Positions 25,142 through 34,025 of a stretch of 64,000 nt of DNA are shown one piece after another; position 1 is the first letter of the stretch; the number at the start of each line of letters is the position of its first letter. Both the position numbers and the translations under genes were made by a program. Origin of the DNA: Cellulomonas pakistanensis (lineage in GTDB: Bacteria; Actinomycetota; Actinomycetes; Actinomycetales; Cellulomonadaceae); contig NZ_BONO01000004.1 of the NCBI RefSeq assembly GCF_016862755.1, positions 1 to 64,000 of the forward strand, given 5' to 3'. Below the pieces are notes generated by a model that was given only the letters and a program-made list of their open reading frames with translations, was not told the DNA's origin and ran no database searches.

Positions 25142-26641
25142 GTGACCGGCGGCCGCCGCCCCGGTCGCACCGGCCGGGCGTCGTCGTCGACCCCGCACCG
25201 CCCCGTGGACCCGGCGGTGCAGCGGGCGCGCCGGCTCCTCATGGGGCTGTTCGCGCTGAGCGGCCTGATGCTCTCCGGCTGGCTCGCGCGGCTGCCCGCG
25301 GTCCGCGACGCGCTCGACCTGGGCACCGCCGAGCTCGGCGGGCTGCTCATCGCCGGCTCGATCGGCTCGCTCGCGACCGTGTCGGTCGCCGGGGTGCTGG
25401 TCAACCGGTACGGCGGCCGCGCCGTGCTGTACGTGTCGACGGTGGCGTTCGCCGCGGCGTACGTGCTGATCGGTCTCGGTCCCACCATCGGGTCGGTCCC
25501 CGTCCTGACCGTCGGCATCTTCCTGTCCGGCGTCGGCTTCGCGATCGGCAACGTGCCGCTCAACGTCGAGACCGCGGCCGTGGAGCGGCGGATGGGCCGC
25601 ACGGTGCTGCCGCAGTTCCACGCCGCGTTCTCGATCGGCTCCGTGCTCGGCTCCGGCATCGGCGCGCTGTGCGCCGCGGCGGACGTCCCGCTGCTCGGGC
25701 AGTTCGTGGCGACCGCCGTCGTCGGCACGGTGTGGCGCCTGCTCTCGGTGCCCGGCGCCGTGATCGAGTCGCTGCCGCCGGACCGCGCGGCCGCCGTCGC
25801 CGCCCGGGCCGCCCGCGCCGAGGGCGCGACCCCGCGCGAGGCCGGCCTCGCGGGCCGGCTGCGTGCCGCCCGCGTCCGCCGCGTGGCCCGGCCCGGCTCC
25901 GCGCTGAGCGCCTGGCGCGAGCCCCGCACGCTGCTGATCGGCGTCGTCATCATGTCGGCGGCGCTGTCCGAGGGCGCCGCCAACGACTGGCTGGCGATCG
26001 CCGTGGTCGACGGCTTCGACCAGGTCGAGGCCGTGGGCGCCGCGATGTTCGGCGTGTTCGTCGGCGCGATGACCCTGGTCCGGCTGCTCGGCACCAAGCT
26101 GATCGACCGGTACGGCCGCGTCGCCGTGCTGCGCACCTCGGGGCTGGTGTCGTTCGGCGGCCTGCTGCTGTTCGGCTTCGCCCCGACGCTGCCGCTCGCG
26201 GCGGTCGGCATCGTGGCGTGGGGCTGCGGCGCCGCGCTCACCGTCCCGCTCGGCATCGCGGCCGCGTCCGACGACCCGCTGCGCGCGGCGAGCCGGGTGG
26301 CCGTCATCTCGGCGTTCTCCTCGACGGCCTCGCTGGCGGCACCGCCGCTGCTGGGCCTCGCGGCCGAGCTGATGGGCACGCGGCACGCCCTGCTGCTCAT
26401 CACCGCGGCGATGGTGGCGTCCGTGCTGCTCGCCCGGACGGTGCGCCGGCCCGACGGCGCCGCGGCCGGACCGCACGCCGCCCCCGTCGACGACCCGGGC
26501 GCGCCCGTGGTCGCCACCGCCGAGCCCGTCGCGGTGCCCGCGCTGGACGTCGCCGGGGAGGACGCCGCGTGGGTGCCCTCCGGTAGCGTCCGACGGCAGG
26601 CCGCCGGCGAGCACGTGCCGGAGCCCGCGCGCCCGGTCTGA
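25142..26641 (+). CDS. MFS transporter (first of two tandem paralogues)
   Basis: From GTG 25142 the product has 499 residues; that start has a ggagg site 5 bases upstream. GTG 25067 is possible but would add only disordered sequence. Twelve hydrophobic helices run from about residue 35 to 440. They are interrupted by an Arg/Ala-rich central loop and followed by a Pro/Ala/Val-rich cytosolic tail of about 60 residues. LxGWLARLPAVRDAL in helix 1 and NDWLAIAVVDGFDQ are shared with the next gene. The fold is that of sugar or fucose-permease-like MFS proteins; the substrate is unknown. It lies downstream of twin LacI operators. Confidence 0.85.
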   Translation: MTGGRRPGRTGRASSSTPHRPVDPAVQRARRLLMGLFALSGLMLSGWLARLPAVRDALDLGTAELGGLLIAGSIGSLATVSVAGVLVNRYGGRAVLYVSTVAFAAAYVLIGLGPTIGSVPVLTVGIFLSGVGFAIGNVPLNVETAAVERRMGRTVLPQFHAAFSIGSVLGSGIGALCAAADVPLLGQFVATAVVGTVWRLLSVPGAVIESLPPDRAAAVAARAARAEGATPREAGLAGRLRAARVRRVARPGSALSAWREPRTLLIGVVIMSAALSEGAANDWLAIAVVDGFDQVEAVGAAMFGVFVGAMTLVRLLGTKLIDRYGRVAVLRTSGLVSFGGLLLFGFAPTLPLAAVGIVAWGCGAALTVPLGIAAASDDPLRAASRVAVISAFSSTASLAAPPLLGLAAELMGTRHALLLITAAMVASVLLARTVRRPDGAAAGPHAAPVDDPGAPVVATAEPVAVPALDVAGEDAAWVPSGSVRRQAAGEHVPEPARPV

Positions 26642-26703
26642 CGACCGGAGCCCCTCCGCGCCGCCCACCCACCGCCGACCCGTACGACCCCGTGGAGCCC
26701 GCG

Positions 26704-27942
26704 ATGACGCAGCACCCCGCCCCGGCCGCCCCGGCCGCCGTCCGCACCGCCTCGATCGCCGTGTTCGCGGTGTTCGCCCTGTCCGGGTTCAACTTCTCGA
26801 GCTGGGCGGCACGGCTCCCGGCGGTCCGGGACGCGCTCGGGCTGTCCGAGGCGCAGATGGGCCTGCTGCTGCTGGTCGGGTCGTGCGGCTCGCTGGTGGC
26901 GCTGCCGCTCTCCGGGCTCGTCGTGACCCGGATTGGCGCCGTGAAGGCGGTCGCGGGCTTCGCCATGCTGAACGCGGCCGGCCTGGCGGTCGCGACGGTC
27001 GGTGCGGCGATGGGCGAGGTGGTCGTGACTGCGGCCGGGCTCGTCGTGTTCGGCGTCGGAACCGGGGTCTGGGACGCCGCGATGAACCTCGAGGGCGCGA
27101 TCGTCGAGCAGAAGCTCGGGAAGACGGTCATGCCGCGGTACCACGCGGGCTTCTCGCTCGGCACCGTCGTGGCGGCGGGCGTCGCCGCGCTCGTCGCGGC
27201 CGCGCACGTCCCGGTGCAGGTGCACGTGCCGGTCGCGGTCGGGCTGTCCTCGGTCGCGGTGCTCGTCGCGGTGCGGTCGTTCCTGCCCGCCGGGCAGCAC
27301 GCGCCCGCGTCGGACGACGGGGGCGCGCACCACGCGCCGCGCTCCGTGTTCGCCGCGTGGCTCGAGCCGCGCACGCTGCTCATCGGCCTGGTCGTGCTGG
27401 CCGCCGCGCTGACCGAGGGCGCCGGCAACGACTGGCTGAGCCTCGCGGTCGTCGACGGGTTCGACCAGTCCGACGCGGTCGGCGCGATCTCGTTCGGCGT
27501 CTTCGTCACCGCGATGACGGTCATGCGGTTCCTCGGGACGGCGCTGCTCGACCGGTTCGGCCGCGTCGCGGTCCTGCGGCTGTGCGCGGGCCTGGCGCTG
27601 GTCGGGCTGCTGATCTTCGGCCTGGTGCCCGACGACCTGCTGTGGCTGGCGCTCGTCGGCGCGGTGCTGTGGGGCATGGGCGCGGCGCTCGGGTTCCCGG
27701 TCGGGATGAGCGCGGCGAGCGACGACCCGCTGCGCGCCGCGGCCCGCGTCTCGGTGGTGTCGACGATCGGCTACAGCGCGTTCCTCGCCGGCCCGCCGCT
27801 GCTCGGCCTGCTCGCGCACGAGGTCGGCTACCGGCACGCGCTGCTCGCGATCGCGGTGCCGATCGTCATCGGTCTGCTCGTCGTGAACGCCGCGGCACCG
27901 GCGCGGCAGGACCCTGCCGAGCGGCCTACGCTCGTCCCGTGA
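26704..27942 (+). CDS. MFS transporter (second of two tandem paralogues)
   Basis: From ATG 26704 (ggag site 6 bases upstream; an in-frame GTG at 26692 lacks one) the product has 412 residues and twelve hydrophobic helices. It matches the preceding protein at SSWAARLPAVRDALGL, NDWLSLAVVDGFDQ and SAASDDPLRAAARV, so the pair arose by duplication. It lacks the long C-terminal tail and central Arg-rich insertion of its neighbour. Its stop overlaps murB by 4 bases. Confidence 0.87.
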   Translation: MTQHPAPAAPAAVRTASIAVFAVFALSGFNFSSWAARLPAVRDALGLSEAQMGLLLLVGSCGSLVALPLSGLVVTRIGAVKAVAGFAMLNAAGLAVATVGAAMGEVVVTAAGLVVFGVGTGVWDAAMNLEGAIVEQKLGKTVMPRYHAGFSLGTVVAAGVAALVAAAHVPVQVHVPVAVGLSSVAVLVAVRSFLPAGQHAPASDDGGAHHAPRSVFAAWLEPRTLLIGLVVLAAALTEGAGNDWLSLAVVDGFDQSDAVGAISFGVFVTAMTVMRFLGTALLDRFGRVAVLRLCAGLALVGLLIFGLVPDDLLWLALVGAVLWGMGAALGFPVGMSAASDDPLRAAARVSVVSTIGYSAFLAGPPLLGLLAHEVGYRHALLAIAVPIVIGLLVVNAAAPARQDPAERPTLVP

Positions 27943-29033
27943 CCACCGACGTCCAGTCCGCGACCTTCAGCGAGCTCACCACCCTCGGGGTCGGCGGGCC
28001 CGTCGACCGGCTCGTGGACGCGACCACCGAGGCCGACCTGATCGACGCGGTGCGGACCGCGGACGACGAGGGGGTCCCGGTGCTCGTGCTCGGCGGCGGG
28101 TCGAACCTGCTGGTGTCCGACGCCGGGTTCGACGGCCTGGTCGTGCGGGACGCGCGGCGGGACATCACCACCCCGGACCACTCGGCGTGCGCGGGCGTGA
28201 CGCTGACCGCGGTGGCCGGCGCGGTGTGGGACGACGTCGTCGCGCACGCCGCCGCGCACCGGCTCAAGGGGATCGAGGCGCTGTCCGGCATCCCCGGGTC
28301 GACCGGCGCGACGCCCGTGCAGAACGTCGGCGCGTACGGCCAGGAGGTGTCGCAGACCATCGCGACCGTGCGCGTGTGGGACCGGCAGCGGAGCCGGGTG
28401 CGCACGCTGCCGGTGGCCGACCTGCAGTTCGGCTACCGGACCTCGCTGCTCAAGCGGTCGATGCGGTCGCTGCCGGACGAGGCCGACCCCGGCGCCCCCT
28501 GGTTCCCCACGCCGCGGTACGTGGTGCTCGACGTGACGTTCCAGCTGCGGGTCGCCGACCTGTCCGAGCCGATCGCGTACGGCGAGCTCGCGCGCGCCCT
28601 CGGCGTCGAGGTGGGGGAGCGGGCGCCGCTGCCCGACGTGCGCGCCGCGGTCCTCGCGCTGCGCGGGCGCAAGGGCATGGTGCTCGACGCCGCGGACCCG
28701 GACACCCGGTCGGCGGGCTCGTTCTTCACGAACCCGGTGCTGGCGGAGGCGGACGCCGCCGCGCTGCCCGAGGGCGCGCCGCGGTTCCCCGCCGGCGACG
28801 GGCTGGTGAAGTCGAGCGCCGCGTGGCTGATCGAGCAGGCGGGGTTCGCGAAGGGCTACGGCCTGCCGGGCCCGGCCGCGCTGTCGACCAAGCACACGCT
28901 CGCGCTGACGAACCGCGGCGGGGCGAACGCCGGGGACCTGCTGGCGCTCGCGCGGACCGTGCGGGACGGCGTGGCGCAGCAGTTCGGCATCGTGCTGGAG
29001 CCCGAGCCGGTCCTGGTCGGCACCGATCTCTGA
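27939..29033 (+). CDS. murB: UDP-N-acetylenolpyruvoylglucosamine reductase
   Basis: The 364-residue FAD enzyme reduces UDP-GlcNAc-enolpyruvate to UDP-MurNAc with NADPH, a committed step of peptidoglycan synthesis. Visible family marks are NTTLGVGG-like TTLGVGGPVDRL, the FAD-binding LGGGSNLLVSD, GIPGSTGATPVQNVGAYGQE, and the catalytic serine in SAGSFFTNPV. The GTG start overlaps the MFS stop (GTGA). The length is that of the longer actinobacterial and E. coli type I enzymes. Confidence 0.95.
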   Translation: MTTDVQSATFSELTTLGVGGPVDRLVDATTEADLIDAVRTADDEGVPVLVLGGGSNLLVSDAGFDGLVVRDARRDITTPDHSACAGVTLTAVAGAVWDDVVAHAAAHRLKGIEALSGIPGSTGATPVQNVGAYGQEVSQTIATVRVWDRQRSRVRTLPVADLQFGYRTSLLKRSMRSLPDEADPGAPWFPTPRYVVLDVTFQLRVADLSEPIAYGELARALGVEVGERAPLPDVRAAVLALRGRKGMVLDAADPDTRSAGSFFTNPVLAEADAAALPEGAPRFPAGDGLVKSSAAWLIEQAGFAKGYGLPGPAALSTKHTLALTNRGGANAGDLLALARTVRDGVAQQFGIVLEPEPVLVGTDL

Positions 29034-29053
29034 CGCGGCCGCCGTCGCCGCGG

Positions 29054-29083
29054 CGGTTGCTCAACGCGCGGGTTGCGCAACCG
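29054..29083. terminator. Possible hairpin between convergent murB and adenosine deaminase
   Basis: CGGTTGC (29054-29060) pairs with GCAACCG (29077-29083), and the loop itself contains CAAC/GTTG. It overlaps the last codons of the deaminase gene. Confidence 0.35.
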
Positions 29084-30101
29084 TCTCCGTCGCGAGCCAC
29101 GCGTCCACCCCGGACAGCAGGCGCGCCTTCGTGCCGTCGGACGCCCGGCTGGCGCGGATCGACGCGCGCGCCAGGTCGGCCAGCTCGGCGTCCGTGAACC
29201 CGTGCACCTCGCGCGCCGCGGTGTACTGCTCGACCAGGCGCGAGCCGAACAGCAGCGGGTCGTCCGCGCCGAGCGCCACCGTCGCGCCCGCGTCCACCAG
29301 CCGGCGCAGCGGCACGTCCGCGTCGTGCCGGTAGACCCCGAGCGAGACGTTCGACGCCGGGCACACCTCCAGGGCGATGCCGCGGTCGACGATCCGGCGC
29401 AGCAGCGCGCCGTCCTCCGCGGACCGGACGCCGTGGCCCAGCCGGTCCGGCACGAGCGCCTCGAGCACGTCCTCGACGTGCGGCGGGCCGAGCAGCTCGC
29501 CGCCGTGCGGCACGGACGCCAGGCCGGCGCGGCGGGCGATCGCGAACGCCGGGGCGAACTCCGCGGTGTCCCCGCGGCGCTCGTCGTTGCTCAGGCCGAA
29601 GCCGAGCACCTCGCCGGGCCCGTCGCCGGCGTACCGCGCGGCCAGCCGGGCGAGGATCCGGGCGTCGAGAGGGTGCCGCATCCGGGACGCCGCCACGACG
29701 ACCCCGACCTCGATCCCCAGGGCCGCGCTCGCGGACCGCGCCTCGTCCAGCACGATCTCGAGCGCGGGCGTGATGCCGCCGACCGGCGGGGCGTACGACG
29801 TCGGGTCGACCTGGATCTCGAGGCGCCCGGAGCCCTCCGCCGCGTCGTCCTCGGCGGCCTCGCGCACGATCCGGCGCAGGTCCGCCTCGCCGCGGACGCA
29901 GGCGCGGGCGGCGTCGTACAGGCGCTGGAACCGGAACCAGCCGCGCTCGTCCGCCGGGACCCGCAGGCCCTCGCCGTCGAGCAGCGTCGCCGGGAGCCGG
30001 ACCCCGCGCTCGGCGGCCAGGTCGGCCAGGGTCCCGACCCGCATCGAGCCGGTGAAGTGCAGGTGCAGGTGGGCCTTCGGGAGCAGAGCCAGGTCGCGCA
30101 C
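29061..30101 (-). CDS. add: Adenosine deaminase family protein
   Basis: The enzyme would hydrolyse adenosine to inosine and ammonia in purine salvage. Family motifs are HLHLHFTGSM (zinc ligands H11 and H13 from GTG 30101), a later PHGGE, LGHGV, and GADDPLLFG with the metal-binding aspartates. Several in-frame GTG codons extend to 30170. I chose GTG 30101 because the conserved LPKAHLHLHF then lies at the usual distance from the start; no strong ribosome-binding site decides it. Some members act on adenine or other amino-purines, so substrate is less certain than family. Confidence 0.85.
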   Translation of the reverse strand: MRDLALLPKAHLHLHFTGSMRVGTLADLAAERGVRLPATLLDGEGLRVPADERGWFRFQRLYDAARACVRGEADLRRIVREAAEDDAAEGSGRLEIQVDPTSYAPPVGGITPALEIVLDEARSASAALGIEVGVVVAASRMRHPLDARILARLAARYAGDGPGEVLGFGLSNDERRGDTAEFAPAFAIARRAGLASVPHGGELLGPPHVEDVLEALVPDRLGHGVRSAEDGALLRRIVDRGIALEVCPASNVSLGVYRHDADVPLRRLVDAGATVALGADDPLLFGSRLVEQYTAAREVHGFTDAELADLARASIRASRASDGTKARLLSGVDAWLATETVAQPAR

Positions 30102-30182
30102 CCGGCGAGTCTGCCCGATCGGGCCGCGCCGGACGACCGCGGACGCGCCGGTCACGCCCGCGCGCACCACGGCGCCGGCCGG

Positions 30183-30833
30183 TCACGGCGCCGGGAGCAG
30201 GCCCCGCTGCATCGCGACCGTGACGGCCCGGGTGCGGTCGTCGACCCCCAGCTTCGCGAACGCGCGGAGCAGGTGCGTCTTCACGGTGGCCTCGGTGATG
30301 AACAGCTCCCGCCCGATCGCGGCGTTCGACAGGCCGCGGGCGACGCCGGCCAGCACCTCGACCTCGCGGGGCGTCAGCCGCTCGCCCTCGCCGCGCACCT
30401 GCTGCACCAGCCGCGACGCCACCGACGGCGACAGCGCCGACTCGCCCCGCGCGGCGCCGCGGACGCCCGCCACGAGCTGGTCGCGGGGGGTGTCCTTGAG
30501 CAGGTACCCGGTCGCGCCGGCCTCGACGGCGCGCAGGATGTCGGCGTCGGTCTCGTAGGTCGTGAGCACGAGCACCCGCACCCCGGGGAGCTCGGCGACG
30601 ATCCGCGCGGTCGCGGCGGCGCCGTCCAGCACCGGCATCCGCAGGTCCATGAGCACGAGGTCCGGCCGCAGCGCGCGGGCCGCCTCGACCGCCGCGGCGC
30701 CGTCGGCCACCTCGCCGACCACCTCGACGTCGGGCTCGACGGTCAGCATCCCGACGAGCCCCGAGCGCACCACCGGGTGGTCGTCGGCCACCAGCACCCG
30801 CACCACCGTCGCGGCGTCCTCCTGCGCGGTCAC
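30183..30833 (-). CDS. NarL/LuxR-family response regulator
   Basis: The 216-residue protein has a receiver domain (about 10-130) with phospho-acceptor D63 in LVLMDLRMP and acidic pocket ADD. A LuxR helix-turn-helix follows (about 150-210; LTPREVEVLAGVARGLSNAAIG). It is the last gene of a four-gene operon (ABC ATPase, ABC permease, kinase, regulator) and overlaps the kinase stop by 4 bases. It probably controls the linked exporter in response to a membrane or drug signal. Confidence 0.92.
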   Translation of the reverse strand: MTAQEDAATVVRVLVADDHPVVRSGLVGMLTVEPDVEVVGEVADGAAAVEAARALRPDLVLMDLRMPVLDGAAATARIVAELPGVRVLVLTTYETDADILRAVEAGATGYLLKDTPRDQLVAGVRGAARGESALSPSVASRLVQQVRGEGERLTPREVEVLAGVARGLSNAAIGRELFITEATVKTHLLRAFAKLGVDDRTRAVTVAMQRGLLPAP

Positions 30834-32131
30834 GCCGCCCCCGTCCCCGGGTCGGCGCCCGGCCGTGCGTCGTCGCGGAGCGGCATCGCCAGCCGCACCC
30901 GCGTCCCGCGGCCGGGCTCCCCGGCCACGTCGAGCGTGCCGCCGCCGGCGGTCACGCGCTCCCGCATGCCGCGCAGCCCGACGCCCTCGGCGGTGCCGGG
31001 CGCGAGGCCCTGCCCGTCGTCGAGCACCTCGAGCGCGAGCGTCCCGTCGTCCCGCACCAGCCGCAGCAGGACCCGGCGGGCGCCCGCGTGCTTGCGGACG
31101 TTGGCGAGGGCCTCCTGCGCGGCGCGGAGCAGCACCACCTCGGTGTCCCGGTCCGGTGCGCCGGCGTCGCCGAGGGCGACCTCGACCCGCACGCCGGTCT
31201 CGGCCTGGAACCGCTCCGCCAGCCGCTCGAGGGCCTCCGCGAGCGTGGCGTCCGCGAGGGCCGCCGGGCCGAAGGCGGCGACCAGCGCGCGCGCCTCGGC
31301 CAGGTTGTCCCGGGCGACCTGCTCGACCTGCGCCAGCCGGTCCCGCGCCAGCTCCGGGCGGCCCGCGTCGAGCTGGGCCTGGGCGGTCTGCGCGAGCATG
31401 ACGACGCTGGTGAACCCCTGGGCGAGGGTGTCGTGGATCTCCTGCGCCACCCGCTCGCGCTCCGCCAGGACGCCGGCGGCGTGGTTGCTCACCGCGAGCT
31501 GCGCCTGCGCGGCCTCGAGCCGCTCCAGCAGCTCGGCGCGCTCCTCGGACCGCTCGGCGACCCGGGTGATCCACACGCCGAGCGCCAGGGAGAAGATGAG
31601 CCCGACGGCCATCTGCGCGACCAGGACGACGAGGTCCCGGGCGGACGGGTCCTCGCCGGCGGCGAACGCCGCGGCCGCGATGGTCGCGCAGGACGCGGTC
31701 GCGAGCACCACCGACGCGACCACGCCCTCCCGCAGCGAGGCCGCGAAGAACCACACCTGCGAGAAGCCGACGAACAGCAGGATCGAGCCGATCGTGCTGA
31801 CCCCGCTGCACAGCGCGACCACGACCACGAGCACCACGAGGTACGCGCGGGTGAGCCGCAGGTCGCCGGCCTGGGCGCCGCGGCGGCCGACCAGCAGGTA
31901 GGCGGCCAGCAGCACGACGAGCCCGCCGAGCGCGGCCCAGGTGGGCGCGTCCGGCGGGTAGCTGTCGGCGACCGTGAGGATCGAGATCGCGCTGATCGCC
32001 AGCAGCGCGTAGAACGCGGCGTCCCAGCCGGCCAGCGAGCGGCGCCAGAACAGGGTCCGCTCGGACTGCGGGGGCGCGACCGCGGGGGCCGGGGCCGTCG
32101 CCCCGTCCCCCGCACGCGCGCCGTCGGTCAC
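30830..32131 (-). CDS. Two-component sensor histidine kinase (HisKA_3 type)
   Basis: From GTG 32131 the product has 433 residues; an in-frame GTG at 32164 would overlap the permease gene by 14 bases. Residues about 35-190 form around five or six membrane helices with little extracellular sequence, as in intramembrane-sensing kinases. The dimerisation/phospho-acceptor site is H233 in AQEIHDTLAQGF. A HATPase_c domain follows, with ALANVRKHA as N-box and DDGQGL / GVGLRGMRER as G-boxes. It is the partner of the downstream regulator. Confidence 0.9.
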   Translation of the reverse strand: MTDGARAGDGATAPAPAVAPPQSERTLFWRRSLAGWDAAFYALLAISAISILTVADSYPPDAPTWAALGGLVVLLAAYLLVGRRGAQAGDLRLTRAYLVVLVVVVALCSGVSTIGSILLFVGFSQVWFFAASLREGVVASVVLATASCATIAAAAFAAGEDPSARDLVVLVAQMAVGLIFSLALGVWITRVAERSEERAELLERLEAAQAQLAVSNHAAGVLAERERVAQEIHDTLAQGFTSVVMLAQTAQAQLDAGRPELARDRLAQVEQVARDNLAEARALVAAFGPAALADATLAEALERLAERFQAETGVRVEVALGDAGAPDRDTEVVLLRAAQEALANVRKHAGARRVLLRLVRDDGTLALEVLDDGQGLAPGTAEGVGLRGMRERVTAGGGTLDVAGEPGRGTRVRLAMPLRDDARPGADPGTGAA

Positions 32132-32150
32132 GGGCCCAGTGTGGCGCAGG

Positions 32151-33011
32151 TCAGCCGTCGTCACGCCGCCGCCACCGGAACGTCCGGACGCCGACCACCA
32201 GGCCGACCACCAGCCAGGCGAGCAGCACCGCGGCGGTCGCGCCGTGCTGCCAGGAGCCGGACGGCTCCAGCGCGGCCGCCTCCTCGGGCAGGAACACCGA
32301 GCGCATGCCCTGCGCCATCCACTTGAGCGGGAACACCGACGCCACCTGCTGCATCCACGTCGGCAGGTCGTAGAACGTGAAGAACACGCCGGAGATGAAC
32401 TGCAGCACCAGGACGACCGGGGTGACCACGGCGCTCGCGGACCGGCCCGAGCGCGGCAGGGACGAGAACCCGACCCCGCAGACCGCGCCGGTGGCCACGC
32501 CGAGCACGAAGACCCACGCGAACGTGCCCCACAGCGCGGCGGTGCCCGGCATCGCGACGTCGAACAGCGTCGCGGCGACGACCAGGAGCAGCGCGACCTG
32601 CACCACCGACACGACCAGCACCTGGCCGACCTTGCCGAGGAAGTACGCCGCCGCCGGCAGCGGGGTGCCGCCGAGCCGCTTCAGCCCGCCCTCGTCCCGC
32701 TCGACCGGGATCGAGATCGCCAGCGACTGGAACGAGGACAGCAGCACGCCGGTCGCGACCATGCCGGGCAGGAAGTACTGGGCGAACGGCACGCCGTCCG
32801 CGACCTCCGCGCCGTCCTGGCCGAACACCGTCGCGAAGATCGCGAGCATGATGATCGGGTACGCGAAGATGAAGACGATCGCGTCCCGCTCGCGGAAGAA
32901 CCCGCGGACCTCGTAGCGGGCGCGCTCGAGCCCGAGGCGCAGCGTGCCGGGCAGGCGCGGGGCGCTGCCGGGGCGGGTGGCGCGGGTCGTGGATGCGGTC
33001 GTGGCGGTCAT
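32151..33011 (-). CDS. ABC-2 type exporter, permease subunit
   Basis: The 286-residue membrane protein has about six helices: the first at residues about 45-65 (FIFAYPIIMLAIFATVFG), then a cluster from about 85 onward. The ABC-2 signature region is present (LPGMVATGVLLSSFQSLA; RDEGGLKRLGGTPLP). The ATG overlaps the ATPase stop (ATGA). With the ATPase it forms a DrrAB-like exporter for drugs, lipids or peptides; the substrate is unknown. Confidence 0.9.
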   Translation of the reverse strand: MTATTASTTRATRPGSAPRLPGTLRLGLERARYEVRGFFRERDAIVFIFAYPIIMLAIFATVFGQDGAEVADGVPFAQYFLPGMVATGVLLSSFQSLAISIPVERDEGGLKRLGGTPLPAAAYFLGKVGQVLVVSVVQVALLLVVAATLFDVAMPGTAALWGTFAWVFVLGVATGAVCGVGFSSLPRSGRSASAVVTPVVLVLQFISGVFFTFYDLPTWMQQVASVFPLKWMAQGMRSVFLPEEAAALEPSGSWQHGATAAVLLAWLVVGLVVGVRTFRWRRRDDG

Positions 33012-33919
33012 CGCACGGCCTCCGTGGTCACGAGAGCGGGAGCGGGGGTGCCGGCGACGGTTCCGTCGTCGGCGATGAGCCCGAGGTAGACGTCCTCGAG
33101 CGTCGGCCGGAGCACCTGCAGGCCCGGGACCTCGCCGGACGGCCCCCCGATCCGGGTCGCGAGGGCCGTGACCAGCGCCGTCGGGGAGTCGGTCTGCTCC
33201 TGCCGGTGCGTGCCGCCCTCGGTCCACCGGACGACGGCGCGGCGGGCCGAGCGGCCCCCGAGGTCGGCCGGGGTGTCGACGGCGACGACGCGGCCGGAGC
33301 GCACCACGGCCACCCGGTCGGCCAGGTGCTCGGCCTCGTCCAGGTAGTGCGTGGTGAGCACGATCGTGGTGCCGCCGTCCCGGAGCCCGGCGATCAGGTC
33401 CCAGAACGCGTGCCGCGCCTCGGGGTCGAACCCGGTGGTCGGCTCGTCCAGGAACAGCAGCTCCGGGCGGCCGACGATGCCGAGCGCGACGTCGAGCCGG
33501 CGGCGCTGCCCGCCGGACAGCTGGCGGGTCCGGGTGCGGGCCTTCTCGCGCAGGCCGACGGCGTCGATCACCTCGTCGGGGTCGCGCGGCGCGGGGTAGT
33601 ACCGGGCGAAGTGGTGCACCAGCTCGGACACCGTCGCCTCCGCGAGGTCGTTGCTGGTCTGCAGCACGATGCCGATCCGGGACCGCCACGCCCGCCCGGC
33701 GGTCTGCGGGTCCTCGCCGAGCACCCGCACGTCGCCCGCGTCCCGGCGGCGGTAGCCCTCGAGGATCTCGACCGTGGTCGTCTTGCCCGCGCCGTTCGGC
33801 CCGAGCACGGCGACGATCTCGCCGCGGGCGACCGCGAGGTCCAGCCCGTCGACGGCGCGCTTCTCGCCGTACCGCTTCTGCAGCCCGGTCACCCGGACCG
33901 CGAGGTCGTTGTCGTCCAT
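33008..33919 (-). CDS. ABC-2 type exporter, ATP-binding subunit
   Basis: The 303-residue ATPase has Walker A GPNGAGKTT (40-48), signature LSGGQRRRLD near 134 and Walker B LLFLDEPTTGFD. A C-terminal regulatory tail of about 80 residues contains the DrrA-like ending LRPTLEDVYLGL. The paired permease and two-component system follow without gaps, a layout common for antibiotic-responsive exporters. Confidence 0.93.
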   Translation of the reverse strand: MDDNDLAVRVTGLQKRYGEKRAVDGLDLAVARGEIVAVLGPNGAGKTTTVEILEGYRRRDAGDVRVLGEDPQTAGRAWRSRIGIVLQTSNDLAEATVSELVHHFARYYPAPRDPDEVIDAVGLREKARTRTRQLSGGQRRRLDVALGIVGRPELLFLDEPTTGFDPEARHAFWDLIAGLRDGGTTIVLTTHYLDEAEHLADRVAVVRSGRVVAVDTPADLGGRSARRAVVRWTEGGTHRQEQTDSPTALVTALATRIGGPSGEVPGLQVLRPTLEDVYLGLIADDGTVAGTPAPALVTTEAVR

Positions 33920-34025
33920 GACCCCAGCGTCGCGGCGGGGGTGCTCCCGGCGGGACGACCGGGGGACGGGACCGGGGGTCCACCGATCGGTGGACGCGCC
34001 GTTCGGCCGGGGCGGCGAGCGGGCG

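Noticed and set aside
23504..27837. Long minus-strand frames opposite the LacI/MFS region
   Set aside because: They overlap three well-identified genes and consist of low-complexity shadow sequence.
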